A stretch of 64,000 nucleotides of DNA from Acestrorhynchus altus (GCA_034509495.1 CM067505.1:13270921-13334920); one strand, 5' to 3'; positions 1 to 11,990 are shown, numbered from the stretch's first letter. Made by a program: numbers and translations. The notes: generated by a model not told the origin, from the letters alone.

Positions 1-990
1 CTGGACCAGTTCTACACCCTCCAGAGGGTGCTCGAGGATTCATGGGAGTTTGCCCAACCAGTCCACATGTGTTTTGTGGATTTGGAGAAGGCATTCGACT
101 GTGTCCCTCAGGGTATTCTGTGGTCGGTGCTCCCAGAATACGGGATCCGGGGCCCTCTGTTAAGGGCTGACAGGTCTTTGTATGACCAGAGCAGGAGCTT
201 GGTTCATATTGCCGGCAGTAAATCGGGCCTGTTCCCGGTGTGTGTTGGACACCGGCAGGGCTGCTCTTTGTCACCAGTTCTATTCATAATCTTTATGGAC
301 AGAATTTCTAGGCGCAGCCAGGGGCTGGAGGGAGTCCGGTTTGGGAACCACAGGATATCATCTCTGCTTTTTGCGGATGATGTTGTCCTGTTGGCTTCTT
401 CGAGCCAGAACCTTCAGCAGGCACTGGAGTGCTTCGTAGCCGAGTATGAAGCAGCTGGGATGCAAATCAGCACCTCCAAATCTGAGGCCATTGTTCTTGA
501 CCAGAACAAGGTGGCTTGCCAGATCGGTGGAGCTGTCCTGCCCCAAGTGGAGGAGTTTAAGTATCTTGGGGTCTTGTTCACGAGTGGGGGTGAGAGGGAG
601 CGTGAGATTGACAGGCGGATCGGTGCCGCAGTCATGCGGTCGGTGTATCGGTCCGTCGTGGTGAAGAAGGAGCTGAGTCGAAAGATGAAGCTCTCGATTT
701 ACCGGTCAATCTACATTCCTAACCTCACCTATGGTCATTAGCTGTGGGTAAAGACCGAAAAGACAAGATCGCGGATACAAGCGGCTGAAATGAGTTTCCT
801 CCGTAGAGTGGCCGGGCACTCCCTTAGAGATAGGGTGAGATCCGTGGTCACCCGGGAGGAGCTCAGAGTAGAGCTGCTGCTCCTCTACATCGAGAGGAAC
901 CAGTTGAGGTGGCTCAGGCACCTTATTCAGATGGCCCCTGGACGTCTCCCTGGGGAGGTGTTCCAGGCACTCCCCCCCAGGAGGAGACCG
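1..990 (+). pseudogene. Rex3 (RTE-clade) LINE reverse transcriptase fragment
   Basis: This is the reverse transcriptase part of a Rex3-type non-LTR retrotransposon, entering from the left window edge and reading on the + strand. The RT core is clear: a block around VDLEKAFD (78-101), RQGCSLSP near 256-276, and the catalytic FADDVVLL near 370-390, followed by the KYLGVLFTS block. The reading frame breaks at a stop at 739-741 and resumes from about 790 with the C-terminal MSFLRRVAGHSLRD block. The element stops abruptly at about 990 beside a reversed piece of setdb1. The DNA near 256-276 closely matches the published Rex3 PCR primer site as I remember it. Inactive copy. Its right flank is shared, inverted, with the Rex3 near 28.3-30.6 kb, so both look like one ancestral insertion duplicated with its host sequence. 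Confidence 0.9.
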
Positions 991-1011
991 TTCACAGTTA
1001 CTTCACAGTAA

Positions 1012-1361
1012 CAATTTAATTTAACTAGGTGGCACAATAGCTGGGTACATTTAATATGTTTTAAATGCAACAAATGAACAGAGATTTGGATTTCTTCACT
1101 TATTTACACTTGGACCATTAATAAAATGTAATTTGATCAGAGGTGTCCACAATGTTGCCAGGATGTGAGCCATGGCCTAGGTTGGCATTAGTTGAACACA
1201 CTTACTCGCAGGCACTGTTGTACAGCAGACGGGGTGTAGGTGGCATTCCTCTCTTTCTGCTTCACCCACTCCTCCACCTGTGCCAGCTGTGTCCGCCTCT
1301 GCACCAGCATCTCATCCTTATCCACCTCTGACCGTACCCAGTGTTCCGCCTCTGTCATGTC
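1012..1361 (-). pseudogene. Inverted partial copy of setdb1 coding exon 1 and intron 1
   Basis: Read on the - strand, 1361-1206 repeats most of setdb1 coding exon 1 (27637-27797), and 1205-1012 repeats the start of intron 1, including the GTAAGT donor. Differences seen by eye are few: a 6-nt in-frame deletion, a 1-nt insertion (a run of four G in place of three) that breaks the frame, and scattered substitutions of roughly 2-3 percent. The copy begins at GACATGACAG and lacks the start codon, so it cannot encode a protein. It is a displaced fragment of the real gene about 26 kb away in opposite orientation. It lacks the Rex3 insertion found at 27936-28201 in the setdb1 intron. Confidence 0.9.
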
Positions 1362-2509
1362 CCCCGGATAAGATAATGCACCTTACTTGTGAACTTGTTC
1401 AGTTGTACACAGAACTGTGTCTGCCAAACTGGACTCAGGGCAGCACAGTCCCAGAGAGAAGGTTGGTTCCCTCACCAGATCCCAGGAAGGTGGCACTGTT
1501 TGTGGATGTTTGCTTGCAGCATGCTGCCAGTCTAGGCGCTGGGATTTGACTCTCTAATTCTATGTATTAAAATTGGTTTGATGTGGATCATTGTGTCTTT
1601 GACTGGAAGAACCGTAGCAAACTGCTTCAGGTTACTGGGAGCTGAAAATAGTAACTAGTTTACTTAAATGAAAATAGATGTATAAGGATTCTGAATATAC
1701 TGGAGTGAGTGCTTATAAAGACTTAATGAATAAAACAAGCCTCTGAACTAATGCTGAACAACCTCTTAACCAACTCTGAAGACTGGAACCTAACTCTGAA
1801 CTACAAAACTTCCCTCCAAAGACTTTCTGAACTACTTTTAACTCCACGCCATGGTTTTGAGGGATGATCACATCATCTGTCTGGTGCATTCTGATTGGCG
1901 AGTGGTCACTGCACTAAGTTTCCAATGAGAGTTCTGTAACCTGAGAGGGTGTTGCTTTCCATGGCTTATGTTCCATTTTTACCCAAAGAATGGAACTTTA
2001 GAAATATCACAATTGTTGAACCTTTTCATTCAATCACAGAGGAAGAAGAAATTAAATCTGTGATTAAACAAACAAGCATGAATTTAGTTACGTGGTGAGA
2101 AACAAGACATCTAAAACACAGATCTTCAACACCAAATCATCAATAGGAGAGAGAACATGTTATGGAAGTCAGAAAGAAAAAGATGGAAAGACAGTCAATT
2201 GTATTTCATTGTGGGTTTTGCCTGTAATCAGAACACAAAGTCTATAATCTTATTAGTCTTACTTAATTGGAAACCCCACATCGTGTGTGTGTGTGCACTG
2301 TTCTGTGAATGACCAAAAGGGGGCAATCTTGTTCCATGGCTAAAGTTTGAATGAAGGCCATGTGTGAGGCTGTTTATGTGAAGAAAATTTGTTAATGTCT
2401 GTTGTCTCAGTTCATTTGGAGAACATAGGTCAACAGAGGTCAGTGACGCTTGTAAATTGAGTAAAATATTCATCTGTTTCAGGAGTAAAGACATTTGTGT
2501 TCAACAGAA
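1362..2509. other. Unassigned sequence
   Basis: There is no gene I can support here. An open frame on the + strand (about 1362-1549) follows the inverted setdb1 copy and carries no domain I recognise. The rest is AT-rich and unremarkable. The leucine-rich-repeat exons expected upstream of the lrrc71 tail were not found in this stretch. Confidence 0.5.
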
Positions 2510-2648
2510 TCTAAGTGTGAGGAATCTCTAGATTCAAGCCTTGTCTACTAGCTAAGGATATTCTGAGTGAACAGCAAAGCACTTTTATAAGTCGCTCTGG
2601 ATAAAGGCGTCTGCTAAATGCCATAAATGTAAATGTAAATGTAAATGA
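2510..2648 (+). repeat. Fish SINE/LINE-tail repeat
   Basis: This contains the very common fish motif TAAGTCGCTCTGGATAAAGG, then the 'gtctgctaaatgcc' block, and ends in a (TGTAAA)n tail. The preceding part, ending near 2580, also matches in reverse complement the repeat at 30107-30230, so the two belong to one family. Confidence 0.75.
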
Positions 2649-2884
2649 ATAAACCAAAATCATCCTGATTAAAATGTTCAAATATTATAGAAATGTTATA
2701 GAAATTAGTTTTGGCCCACCCTCTCCTATTTGAACTCAGCATTACACAGGATGGTCTTTATTAACTCATTCAATAAATCTCTCTTATTCTGTGTAGGTAC
2801 TTGGCCCTTTTGCTCTGACACACAACGAGATTGTTGAAAGGAGGCAGTTGATTAGTAGGAACCAATCGGTGAGGAATTGCATGA

Positions 2885-3250
2885 CATTATAAGGCCAAAA
2901 ATACTGGCACCCTTCATTTCTTTTAGAAAGTGCACCACATTTCTCACAGAACATTGTTGCAGTTATAAATGCTTTGGTATTCATTTGTTAATTTTTTTTG
3001 TTGGCCCTGGACAACACCGAGAAAAAGCCAAATCTGATATAATTCCAGAAATTGACTGTTCAAAATTATTGCAGCCCTCAACTAAATATTAGGTAGCACA
3101 ACCTTTGGTAACTATCATATTTGGACCACTCTTCTTTTACCAACTGCTTCAGGTCTCTCAGATTGGAAATGTGCCTTTTCCTGTTTTGAGATCCCTTAAC
3201 TCTCTTGTGGCCACTTCAGAATCTGCTGTGCTTATACTGGCCCAGATCTG
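2885..3250 (-). mobile_element. Tc1-like transposon remnant
   Basis: The phrases 'aaaaatactggcaccctt' and 'ggaccactcttc' are typical of decayed fish Tc1-like elements, the second falling in antisense transposase sequence. No intact frame and no clean terminal repeats are visible. Identification is from memory of such repeats. Confidence 0.45.
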
Positions 3251-3808
3251 GCCCACAGCTTTTATTTTCATCTGGTCTACTTGCTGCATGTATTTACAGC
3301 ACTTGGGCATACACTTAAAAATCATGGTTCTTTAAGGGTTCTTTGTAAAGAAAACAGTTCTATATAAAACCATGAACACCTAAAGAACACTGAACTTTAT
3401 TAATTATAGAAATGGTTATTTATGTGTACTAAACCATAATAAAGAACATTCATTTTAAAGTGTGCACACTGCACAAATTTGCAAGATGTGGGCCACATGT
3501 ACATCTGGGGGCCAGGTTGTTGTTTTTTTAATATGCAGGCCACTTGGCTCACATGCAGTTTTTCAGTGATCAGCACTGTCTTATGTGTCTGAGTTAAGGC
3601 CTTCAGCACTGAAGCAACAAAACCATGTTTGACCTTAGAGGCTTTGTGCTTTTAATTGAAAGCTACATTTCATTTTCTTTGCACCAATATTATGACTACA
3701 TTTCTGTTAGAAATGGTAATTTGTGTTGCAGTTTGCCTGCCTGGTCTCTAGATAAGTCTGGTTTTTCATCCTGTCCTGTCTCTCTCCTTCCTTTTTTAGC
3801 TATTTCAG

Positions 3809-3912
3809 GTAGTTGACACTAAAAGTGAAGGCTCTCTCTCCAACCCTAGCAGCTCATCAATTGAGCACATCAATAAGGGATCAAAAAGTACATCAAAGAG
3901 AAAGGTATAGTG

Positions 3913-3969
<57 letters not shown>

Positions 3970-6900
3970 ACTGCAATAACAAAACACTCATTTCCAAAGG
4001 TAGTGAGACTACTGAGAGCGTTACCAGTGAGGTTTGGTTAAGTGTGATAACACAAAGACTCCTCATGGACTCTTAGTGTCATTACGCTTAACCAAATATC
4101 ACTGGTAACCCTCTCTGTATCTTCAATCTTCATCCAAAAAAGGTGCTTTTATTTTCTTTTTCCCCTTTAATGAGGAGGTGCTGTATTTCTCCTTTCTCCA
4201 CTTCAAAAAAGGAGGTGCTTTATTTTCTTTTTCCCCTTTAAAGAGGAGGTGCTTAATTTCTCCTTTCTCCACTTCAAAAAAGGAGGTGCTTTATTTTCTT
4301 TTTCCCCTTTAAAGAGGAGGTGCTTTATTTCTCCTTTCTTCACTTCAAAAAAGGAGGTGCTTTATTTTCTTTTTTCTTAAAAAAACGGGGCTGTATTTTG
4401 GTTTTCCTGATTCTCCATTTTCAACCTCTCTGCTAGACATTTTACCTTGGCCGTTTACCCTCCACTTCCAGGTTTGGTGGTAGTATAGTGACATTGATCT
4501 TTCCCTCTGTTCTTGTGGGGGTTCGATCCCTGTATTATCTCTATAATCGCTGGCCCTCACGTTCTGTTGTCCTCTTTCTGAGGGCAGCAACATCATTACA
4601 GTACAAACAGAGAAGAAAGCAATAAGAAAATAATAATATAAATCTTTAGAAAAAATAGAGAATACATAATATAAAGAGCATATGAATACACGAAAAGTCC
4701 ACTAGACATAACATTAATTCCATGTAAAAAATGGGAACCAATATGTTTTATATAATTCTTAATTTGGTCCTTGGTCATCAGTCTTCGATATCTGTACCCA
4801 AGTTGAAAGCCTATTTAAAGATGAATGACAGTGAATGCAATGGTCAGTAACTGACCCAGTAAAGACTGTAATGGAATATAAGTTTGAACTTGAACATACT
4901 TTCTTACAGGATTTTCCCAAAAAGGAAGAGAAGTCAACAGCAAGTCAGACAGGAAAAAAGGATGAGACCAAGCTGGCCAAGAAAAGTAATGAGACTACCA
5001 TGTTGCATCATGTAGCATCTCAAATGGTTCAGTCACAGTGGCTTTGTGCAGAAATACAAATCCTACTTTAATCATTCATCATGAATTACCTTTAACACCA
5101 CAGTTCTGAGATCTATCCTGGTTCTTATTCAATTTTCAATTGAAAAAAAAAGGCAAGTAATTCAAAATATATGAACAGTGATGTTAATGATCTTACTTTA
5201 GTGTAAAAACAAGAAGCTATAAGGTATTGTGAAGTGTACCAGTTGGAAATGGTTCAAAGTTTTCTTCAGCCATTTCATTTCTTTCACAGCCCACAAAACA
5301 CAAAGTCTCCTTAATTTAGTCATCTGTATTCCCAGTTGACAGTATGGCATTCATTTTCTTGAAATGGTCATGCCGCAGGTAGTGCATGTGTTGCACAGGT
5401 CCAGGAGTTGTGTTTTCAATCCCTGCTTCAGTCAATGTCTCTAAGGAGGTTCATGTGGTCTGTAACAGAGCAACAACAGTCACACAATAGGTTTGCCAGG
5501 TGTTGCCAGGTGGTCTTGCACATGAAAATCAACTGTCCTTGGTTGCAACATTCATGACTCATGCACTAGAACTGCACATTAAGGACATGATCCTAAAATC
5601 AACTTTAGCATCTAGACATTTAATGGACAAACCTGGATTATGTGGAACCAGAAGAAAACTACTTGCTTAAATAGATATGCTAAGTGCCAATTTTTTGTTT
5701 GCATCACATTATTGGTCATCACATTGATAGATGGTAAAGTGACACGTGGCCGAGGAGGAAAGTCTGGAGGAAAGGACGAGCATCTGTCAGGATCCGAAGA
5801 GGTAAGATCACAAATGAGAAGATTGGCCCTGGGTAATAATAGTTATTTATTCAAATATCCCCATGTGATTTATCCAAAAATATTTTTACAATCACTAAGT
5901 TAATGTCTGTTATTTAAGTGAATGTTCTTTGTTGTCATGTATTCTATGCACTGTGGACATATCCATAGGAGAAGGGCAGCTGTGCACAAAAGGTGTGTTC
6001 ATATCTATTCTGAACAACTATTTTCTCTGCTTTAAGTTATCAGTAGAAAATAAAAAATAAATGTGTAGAAATTAGTTTGTCCACAGTGGTCAAAATTAGG
6101 AATCTGAATGAAACCACTGAAGTCCAGAGCATACTGTTTACTGTTTACTCTTCTCCAAAAGTGACCAACAAATTCAAATGTTTTGGGGTACCATACCTGT
6201 GTGTTTTGTTAGAAACTTTATGTGATTCTAGTTTATTTTTCTCCTTTTCTCCACTTTCCAACCATGCTTCACACTCTTCTATAATACTCCTCTTTACCTT
6301 TTAATCAGTCAATAAATCAAAGTTTATTTATATAGTGCTTTATTGCTTATAAAGCAGCTTTACAGAAATCCAGGTCTAAGCCTCTTTTGAGCAAGCCAGT
6401 GGGCAACAGTGGCAAAGAAACACTCCCTCAGACTTGGAGGAAGAAACCTTGAGAGGCTCCAAGGCTCAAAAGGGGAAACCATCCTCCTCTGGTCGACACC
6501 AGATAGCACAGACAAAGCATGGAAAGGAGTAAAATAATTGAAGAAGTATAGATAATAGTGTGAGCAGGCTGTGTATGGGTGAGAATGAATTTTTTAGAGA
6601 ATGCAAGTGAGTGTAGGATACAAGCTCAGTGTTAATATATAACCATAACATTTGTGGTCTAGTTCTCAAAGGAGCACCTGAAGACATTGTTTGGTACTCA
6701 CCTTTTACGACATACAAATATCCTACAAGCGCTCATCTTCACTACCCTCCTGGCTGCTCTCATCACTTTCTTCTTCTTTTTCAAATATGGATGATGATGA
6801 TGAAGGCTGATTTATTTCTCCCTGGTTGAGCATACGATTAGCTGTTTGCATCCACAGATCAATAGACGGCTTTGGGTCAAAAGTCTCTGTTGTCATCTTA

Positions 6901-9893
6901 GACAGGTGAATGTCTAATGTCTGTCACTTGTCCATGGGACGATTGGACTTATGACCAGAGCTGTGCCTGTTATCAATAGCTTGCACTATGTTCTGGTGCT
7001 CTTTGCTTTTCTTGTTCTTTTCAAAGGCCGGGTGACTGAAAGTTTTTTGTTCCTATATAAAAACCACTGCTTTTATCCACGAGGCTGCAATTTTCACGGC
7101 ATATTTTGCACCACATTTCGGTGCAGTTATCATCTGTCTGGAGCTATGCAACCTCCTGGAGCCTTTTTTCCAAAAATGCTCGTTTTTTACCTTCAGGTTC
7201 AGTCTGGCATTTCTTCGGTGCCGGAACTCCAAAGTAGTTACTTAAAGTGGCTTGTTTCTTGGACATTTTGAGGAATCGATGGGTATAATAAAACCAGTTA
7301 TAGCATATGCTAACTGCTCCCTGGAGCTAAACAACCTTGATATGCATGCTCGCTTCTCGTTGTATTGAATGCTGCGCAAAATTAATTTTGACCACGCATG
7401 CGCACCTGTGCACCACATATGTGCATCCCTGTGTATAACTAACTATGTATGAGAAGTTTGATCAGAGGAGGGTGGGTACCTAACCTTTGAGCCTGGTTCC
7501 TCCTAAGGTTTCTTCCTCCAGTACTGAGGGAGTTTTTACTTGCCACTGTCGCCCTTTGGATTGATCACCAGGAGGGTTAATATCTTTGTTACATATCCTT
7601 TGTTCATGTGTTGTTCACCTTTTATTTTTTTATTTCTGTAAAGCTCCTACTGTGACATCATTTGTAAAAAGCTCTATACAAATACATTTTGTATAGGATA
7701 ATTTTGTGTAGGAAAGGTATTCATAGATAATCTGATAAAAACCCTGTAAAGAAGGTGGTTTATTAGGAACTGTAGTGGTATTAAATAGTAAATGCAAACC
7801 TTTAGTGCAGGGTTTCTCAACCAGTGGGCTGTGAAGCACTCTGTAAGGATCCTAAAATAAGTCTTAACTAAGAACTAAGAATATTATATAAGCAATAACA
7901 GAAATTAACAAATGATAACCTCATAGAAGTAACATAAGGAAATTAATACATGATCAATTTGACACTGCAGCTCTGAGTTCCTGATGCAGACAAGTTAATG
8001 AGAGATGGAGAAGTTTCTTAATAGAAGAAAGAATGGTGGCACTTCCTCAGAAAAAGCAAAAAAATCATCTGCAAATATATGATCTGATGGCATGAGTAGA
8101 CAGATTGTTGGGGACTGACATAGAGACAGCTTTTAGGTCCATATTTTTTTAACTAGATGTGCAAGGACTCTTGGGACATTTGGGACAGATGTTGTCATGA
8201 TGACATGCTATTTTTTAAATATTGTTCAGGCATTAACTCTTACATTTTCATTATCTGAGAAATGAAGGGCAAAAACAATGTTACATAATGAGAGGAGATT
8301 TGTTTTCATGTGGGCTAATATGCTTAGTTATAAACAGGTGGTGCCATGACCTACTCTATTCATAATGGACTAAAATGTTCTTCTCCATTCACATTGTTGC
8401 AGGATGCTCTCCTTTATTCACCCGTGTTCCCCATTCTCACTTTTGTGCAATGTTCTCTCCCTCTAGATAGTAGAATGTTTGCCTCTACCCACACTGGTTC
8501 ATTTTATTTATCACTGCTTTTTTGTAATGTTGGCTTTTTTAGTTTAACATTAACTACCAATATGCAAAAGTTGGTGCTTATTGGACAATGTTGGGACAGT
8601 ATGCCATGGCCTGCAGTCAGACTTGGATAGAAATATTTGTGAAGTAGGAGTGGCATTAAGAGTTGCTATGTGTCTTGAATAAACTGTATGTGTGTTTGGG
8701 TGTTTAAGACAGGAGGAGAACAACTAAACCCGTTGCTAAATCCTGGCATACAGCATACTGATGGAAAAGCAATTCATCCAGGAAACACCACACTTATCTC
8801 TCTCAACCTGTCAGGTCAGTCATACAGTGCTCATATTGAAACTGCCTTTAAGTTTTTTTGCGATGAATGAAACCCATTTCTGTTAATTCAGGTAATAAAG
8901 TGACAGAAGAGTCACTACAGAAGTTCTTGTCATCTGTGGTTGGCCAAAGTGAAGGAGGGCTTCTACGCATCTCTCTCAATGTGAGGTTCATTTTCTTTGG
9001 ATGTTCTGAATTTAACCTCAATAAATGTTCAGTTCGCAAATACAAATTCTTCAGCAGCTACTGGTGTGAATTTTGAAAGAATTTTGATATTTTTTCCTAA
9101 AATACAGTTAATTGAACACTATACCATATTTGTTTATTTATTACATTGTAATAATATTAATGTTATTAAGTTAACATAATAATAACAACAACAATAATTC
9201 GTTTCCAGTTTAAAATGGTGCAATATGATTGGTTTTGGTTTTTCTTGGTGGGTTCTCCCCCACCAGTTAACATGAGCCAATGCAGAAATCTGATGTAATA
9301 GAACTGGCAGTTAATGTTCTCCTATAAGCATGTTCAGGTGTCCAGTGACATTTCAGCTTTTCAGACTGATCTAAATGCTGTGTCTGGCTACAATTAACTT
9401 GGAGGAAACATGTCAGCCTTTATCCTCTTGGCACTGGTATTAGTTGTGGGATGGTCCCAACTAGTGGACTGCAACAAAACAAATGACTGAATTTGTAGGG
9501 AAAAAAGAGCTGAATGCTCCAGTTTTTTTTGGGTTAAATGGGGATTTGTCACCATTCTGTAAGGCAACCATATTTCTGAAATAATGCATTTGTTGGTGCA
9601 TAAATAGGGTAGCATTAACTACATTTGCTACACTTATTTCATGCAGGTGCTATTGCTATATAATGTTTCAATTGCCTTGTTCTGTTTGGTGACATTGTAT
9701 CATCTTTATTATGCTGCTCTCTTAGGTCACCATATAATCTGAACACTGCTATTTTTTTTTGCAGAGGAACTCCTTTCCTACAGACTGTGATGCCTTCTTG
9801 AAGATATTAGAAATGATGTCACTTAAGGATCCTCTTAAAAAGAACAGTTTGGATGTTGTTCAGTTGGATGAAGAGCAGGGACAGATGGCTTAA
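3809..9893 (+). CDS. lrrc71: Leucine-rich repeat-containing protein 71, C-terminal exons
   Basis: The 3' end of lrrc71, split into five exons inferred from splice sites and frame: 3809-3904, 4910-4985, 5731-5801, 8709-8814, 8892-8980 and the terminal 9765-9893 (six pieces, with the first three forming the linker). Phases agree throughout. The first three exons encode a Ser/Lys-rich linker (including KKEEKS), as in vertebrate LRRC71. The next encodes NPLLNP...DGKAIHPGN followed by a leucine-rich repeat (LISLNLSGNKVTEESLQKFL). A second LRR-like block (LLRISLN) follows, then SLKDPLKK near the C-terminus. This order matches the human LRRC71 tail as I remember it. The stop is TAA at 9891-9893. The protein is poorly characterised and no catalytic role is implied. 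The exons for the N-terminal LRRs are not visible and probably lie left of the window. 3809-3904 is the least certain exon. Confidence 0.85.
3915..3965. repeat. (CT)n microsatellite
   Basis: A nearly pure CT dinucleotide tract that begins about ten bases inside the intron following the lrrc71 exon that ends at 3904. Confidence 0.95.
4138..4385. repeat. Tandem repeat, about 70-bp unit, four copies
   Basis: The block 'ggaggtgctttattttc' recurs at about 4141, 4210, 4281 and 4350, each followed by a pyrimidine-rich stretch and a second GAGGAGGTGCT motif. The whole unit is about 70 bp with an internal half-repeat. It lies in an lrrc71 intron. Confidence 0.85.
6310..7695. mobile_element. Fold-back repeat pair enclosing a hAT-like fragment
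   Basis: The left end (6315-6500, 'tttatttatatagtgcttt') and the right end (7465-7695, ending in 'agctctatacaaata') are inverted versions of the same widespread fish repeat. In several fish genomes this motif forms the end of interspersed elements. Between them lies a separate hAT-like transposase remnant. I saw no target-site duplication. The two ends could instead be independent insertions in opposite orientation. Confidence 0.5.
6727..7437 (-). pseudogene. hAT-like transposase N-terminus (KIAA1586/TTF zinc-finger type)
   Basis: On the - strand, starting at the ATG near 7269, the frame reads MSKKQATLSNYFGVP, then a Cys-x2-Cys motif (MWCKICREN) and a block GFYIGTKNFQ. This resembles the TTF/BED-type zinc-finger start of KIAA1586-like hAT transposases. 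An in-frame stop occurs early (after LQEVA) and a frameshift follows GTKNFQ. A shifted frame continues to an acidic stretch (EKEEESDESSQEGSEDE) and a stop near 6727. The outer end near 7437 reads CAGGGATGCACA on the - strand, a hAT-like terminus. The catalytic part is absent. Inactive; the family call is by resemblance. Confidence 0.55.
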
Positions 9894-10609
9894 TGTAGCT
9901 TTGTGTGTGATTTAAGACAGTAAAATATGAAGATGTTTACACATTTCGTGGGGGGGAGGGGAACTAAAACATGGAATAGAAAAGTAATTTTTCATTAACT
10001 CTCAAAAAGGAAATTTTACAGTATCTTCATTACAGCGTGTGACATCTTAGTTTGTGAGATGGTCTCATGCTGAATTATTGTATAATGAATTGTTTAAATT
10101 GTATGTGAAATATGTCAAACCTGCCTTGTTTGATATAAAACAAAACTTCAGTAGTCTTCATTATTCGGGTGACTTTTTTTTTACTGGACTGTGAACTGTG
10201 AAAGTCTGTGAACTGCCTTGTCCAGTTCTCAAACGGTTTATATTCAAGGAGGAACGCTGAAGAAGAAAGATTATTAGCTGTAGGAGCAGCTGACATACAT
10301 TCATCAGAGACACTGAAGCAGTGGAGAGTGAAGCAAAAGATAGTGAAGCAGTGGGAAAAATCAGAGTGAGGCAGAAGACATTGGACATTTACTCTACTTG
10401 CCCATGAAGGCAATTTGCACATTTCCCACTTGCAAAGAATAAATCCAACATTGCGTAATGTTGTAGACGAATAAGCCATTTTAAATCAGAAAAAAGCTAG
10501 CACCATAAGATTGGAGAAGTTGTGAAGTCTACTGTTAAGGGAGTAAGCCATGTATATTATGAATGTGATATGTGGTTTCGTCATGCACCAGGGTATATAC
10601 AGCAATTTC
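9894..10609. other. lrrc71 3' flank, no gene recognised
   Basis: A variant poly(A) signal AGTAAA lies at 9919-9924, followed by a G-rich run at about 9950, and could serve lrrc71. The remainder holds open frames on the - strand with no recognised domain, and I treat them as chance. Confidence 0.4.
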
Positions 10610-10617
10610 AGATAGAC

Positions 10618-11511
10618 CAGGGGTCGGCAACCTGCGGCTCCGGAGCCACATGCGGCTCTTTCATCCTTATACTACTTCTAAACTGGAAGAATATTGTGAT
10701 CTTCAAATATTAAAAGAAAAATATATGTTATTATTAGCCAGTTTACCCACCGAAACACCGTCCGCAGCAGGTGTAAGTCAACCTGGAGCTGGAGCTGGCT
10801 GACACAGCTGAAAAAGAAGTGTGTCTTCAAATTCAAACGCTTGAAAGTGTATCTTGAAGATGTTGCCCATCAGAAGGCCCCTCTTGTTTATAATCACAAA
10901 TGGAGTGATCCTGAGAACCTTCCAAGACCATGGAAAGCCATCCCCGACACCTACATAAACACGAAGAAATATGCATTTGGAGTCCAGTTGATCTTCGGAA
11001 ACACATATGTATGTGAGCAGCTGTTCTCCACCATGAACTAGGTTAAAAACACTGCTCATGCCTCACAGATGACAGCTTACAGTCTTGTGTAAAGGTGAAC
11101 ATAACTTCATACAGCCCTGATTTGTGCAGAGGTTCAGGAGCAGAAGTCCCATTATTCAGGTAAAATAAATATTTATACAGATATTTTTGCAATTATTTAT
11201 TTTTCATTGTTTAGTAACATAGTGCTTTTTTCCCAATTTATTTTTTAAATTCAGGTCAAGGCTCTGCTACATGCTCCAAAAGCCCAAAGGTTCATTACAC
11301 AAATAAAATTAAATTTTCTCTGTAGCACTTCATGGATTTCATAAGCAACACACTATAGTTGTTTATACAAAGTGTAAAGGTAAGAAAAAGTCATATATAC
11401 AGTGTTATCATCATTTCAGATGTCAAAAAGTATTTGTGGCTCCCAGTGTTTTGTTTTCTGTGGAAACCAGGTCCAAATGGCTCTTTGGATGTTAAAGGTT
11501 GCCAGCCCCTG
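10618..11511 (+). mobile_element. Internally deleted hAT transposon (copy 1)
   Basis: The terminal inverted repeats are CAGGGGTCGGCAACC at the left and its near complement (GGTTGCCAGCCCCTG) at the right. Inside, a short frame (10841-11041) encodes only the hAT C-terminal dimerisation region, recognisable by IPDTYIN and CEQLFSTMN. The catalytic centre is missing, so the element is non-autonomous. A related copy at 57833-58714 shares the same deleted layout. No convincing 8-bp target duplication is visible here. Confidence 0.85.
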
Positions 11512-11914
11512 AGAATATATGTGCACTGAAACTGGGATTGGCATATTAGTGCAACATCTGACAAAGAATGCACCAATGACCCTGTATAAGGATTCAACTG
11601 GAGGTATTATTTAAAAAATACCTAACCAGATGAAACATATGCTGTATTACTCTCTTACTCTGCCAGGTCAAAGCTCAAAGCTCAAAGTCAAAATACACCA
11701 CTCCCCATTTGTGAAATGCTGTACAGGCAAATACAATTTTTTTTTTGAAAGCCTGATAGATACTAACAAAATGCCAGACAATTTTAGTTAGATCTCTATT
11801 TTCTGTAAACTTCTGAAAGAAACACTGTGTAAGTTTATTTGGACATAGATAGTGATGTTTTAAGATGTTTTTAAGAATATAAAAGTGTTCAAAAGTATTG
11901 TGCCCAATTAAGAG

Positions 11915-11990
11915 AAGATAATCCTTTATTAGTCCCTCAGTGGGGAAATTCACATTGTTACAGCAGCAAAGGGATAACAAGGCACTCAGT
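11915..11990. repeat. LINE 3'-tail-like fragment
   Basis: The phrase 'tttattagtccctcagtggg' followed by 'aaattcacattg' is a repeated motif at the ends of fish LINE/SINE families. It is short and has no coding content. Confidence 0.45.

Noticed and set aside
1206..1361. A second functional setdb1 start exon
   Set aside because: It lacks the ATG and has a frameshifting 1-nt insertion.
10075..10479. 134-codon - strand frame after lrrc71
   Set aside because: Low-complexity Ser/Phe composition and no recognisable motif; probably chance.
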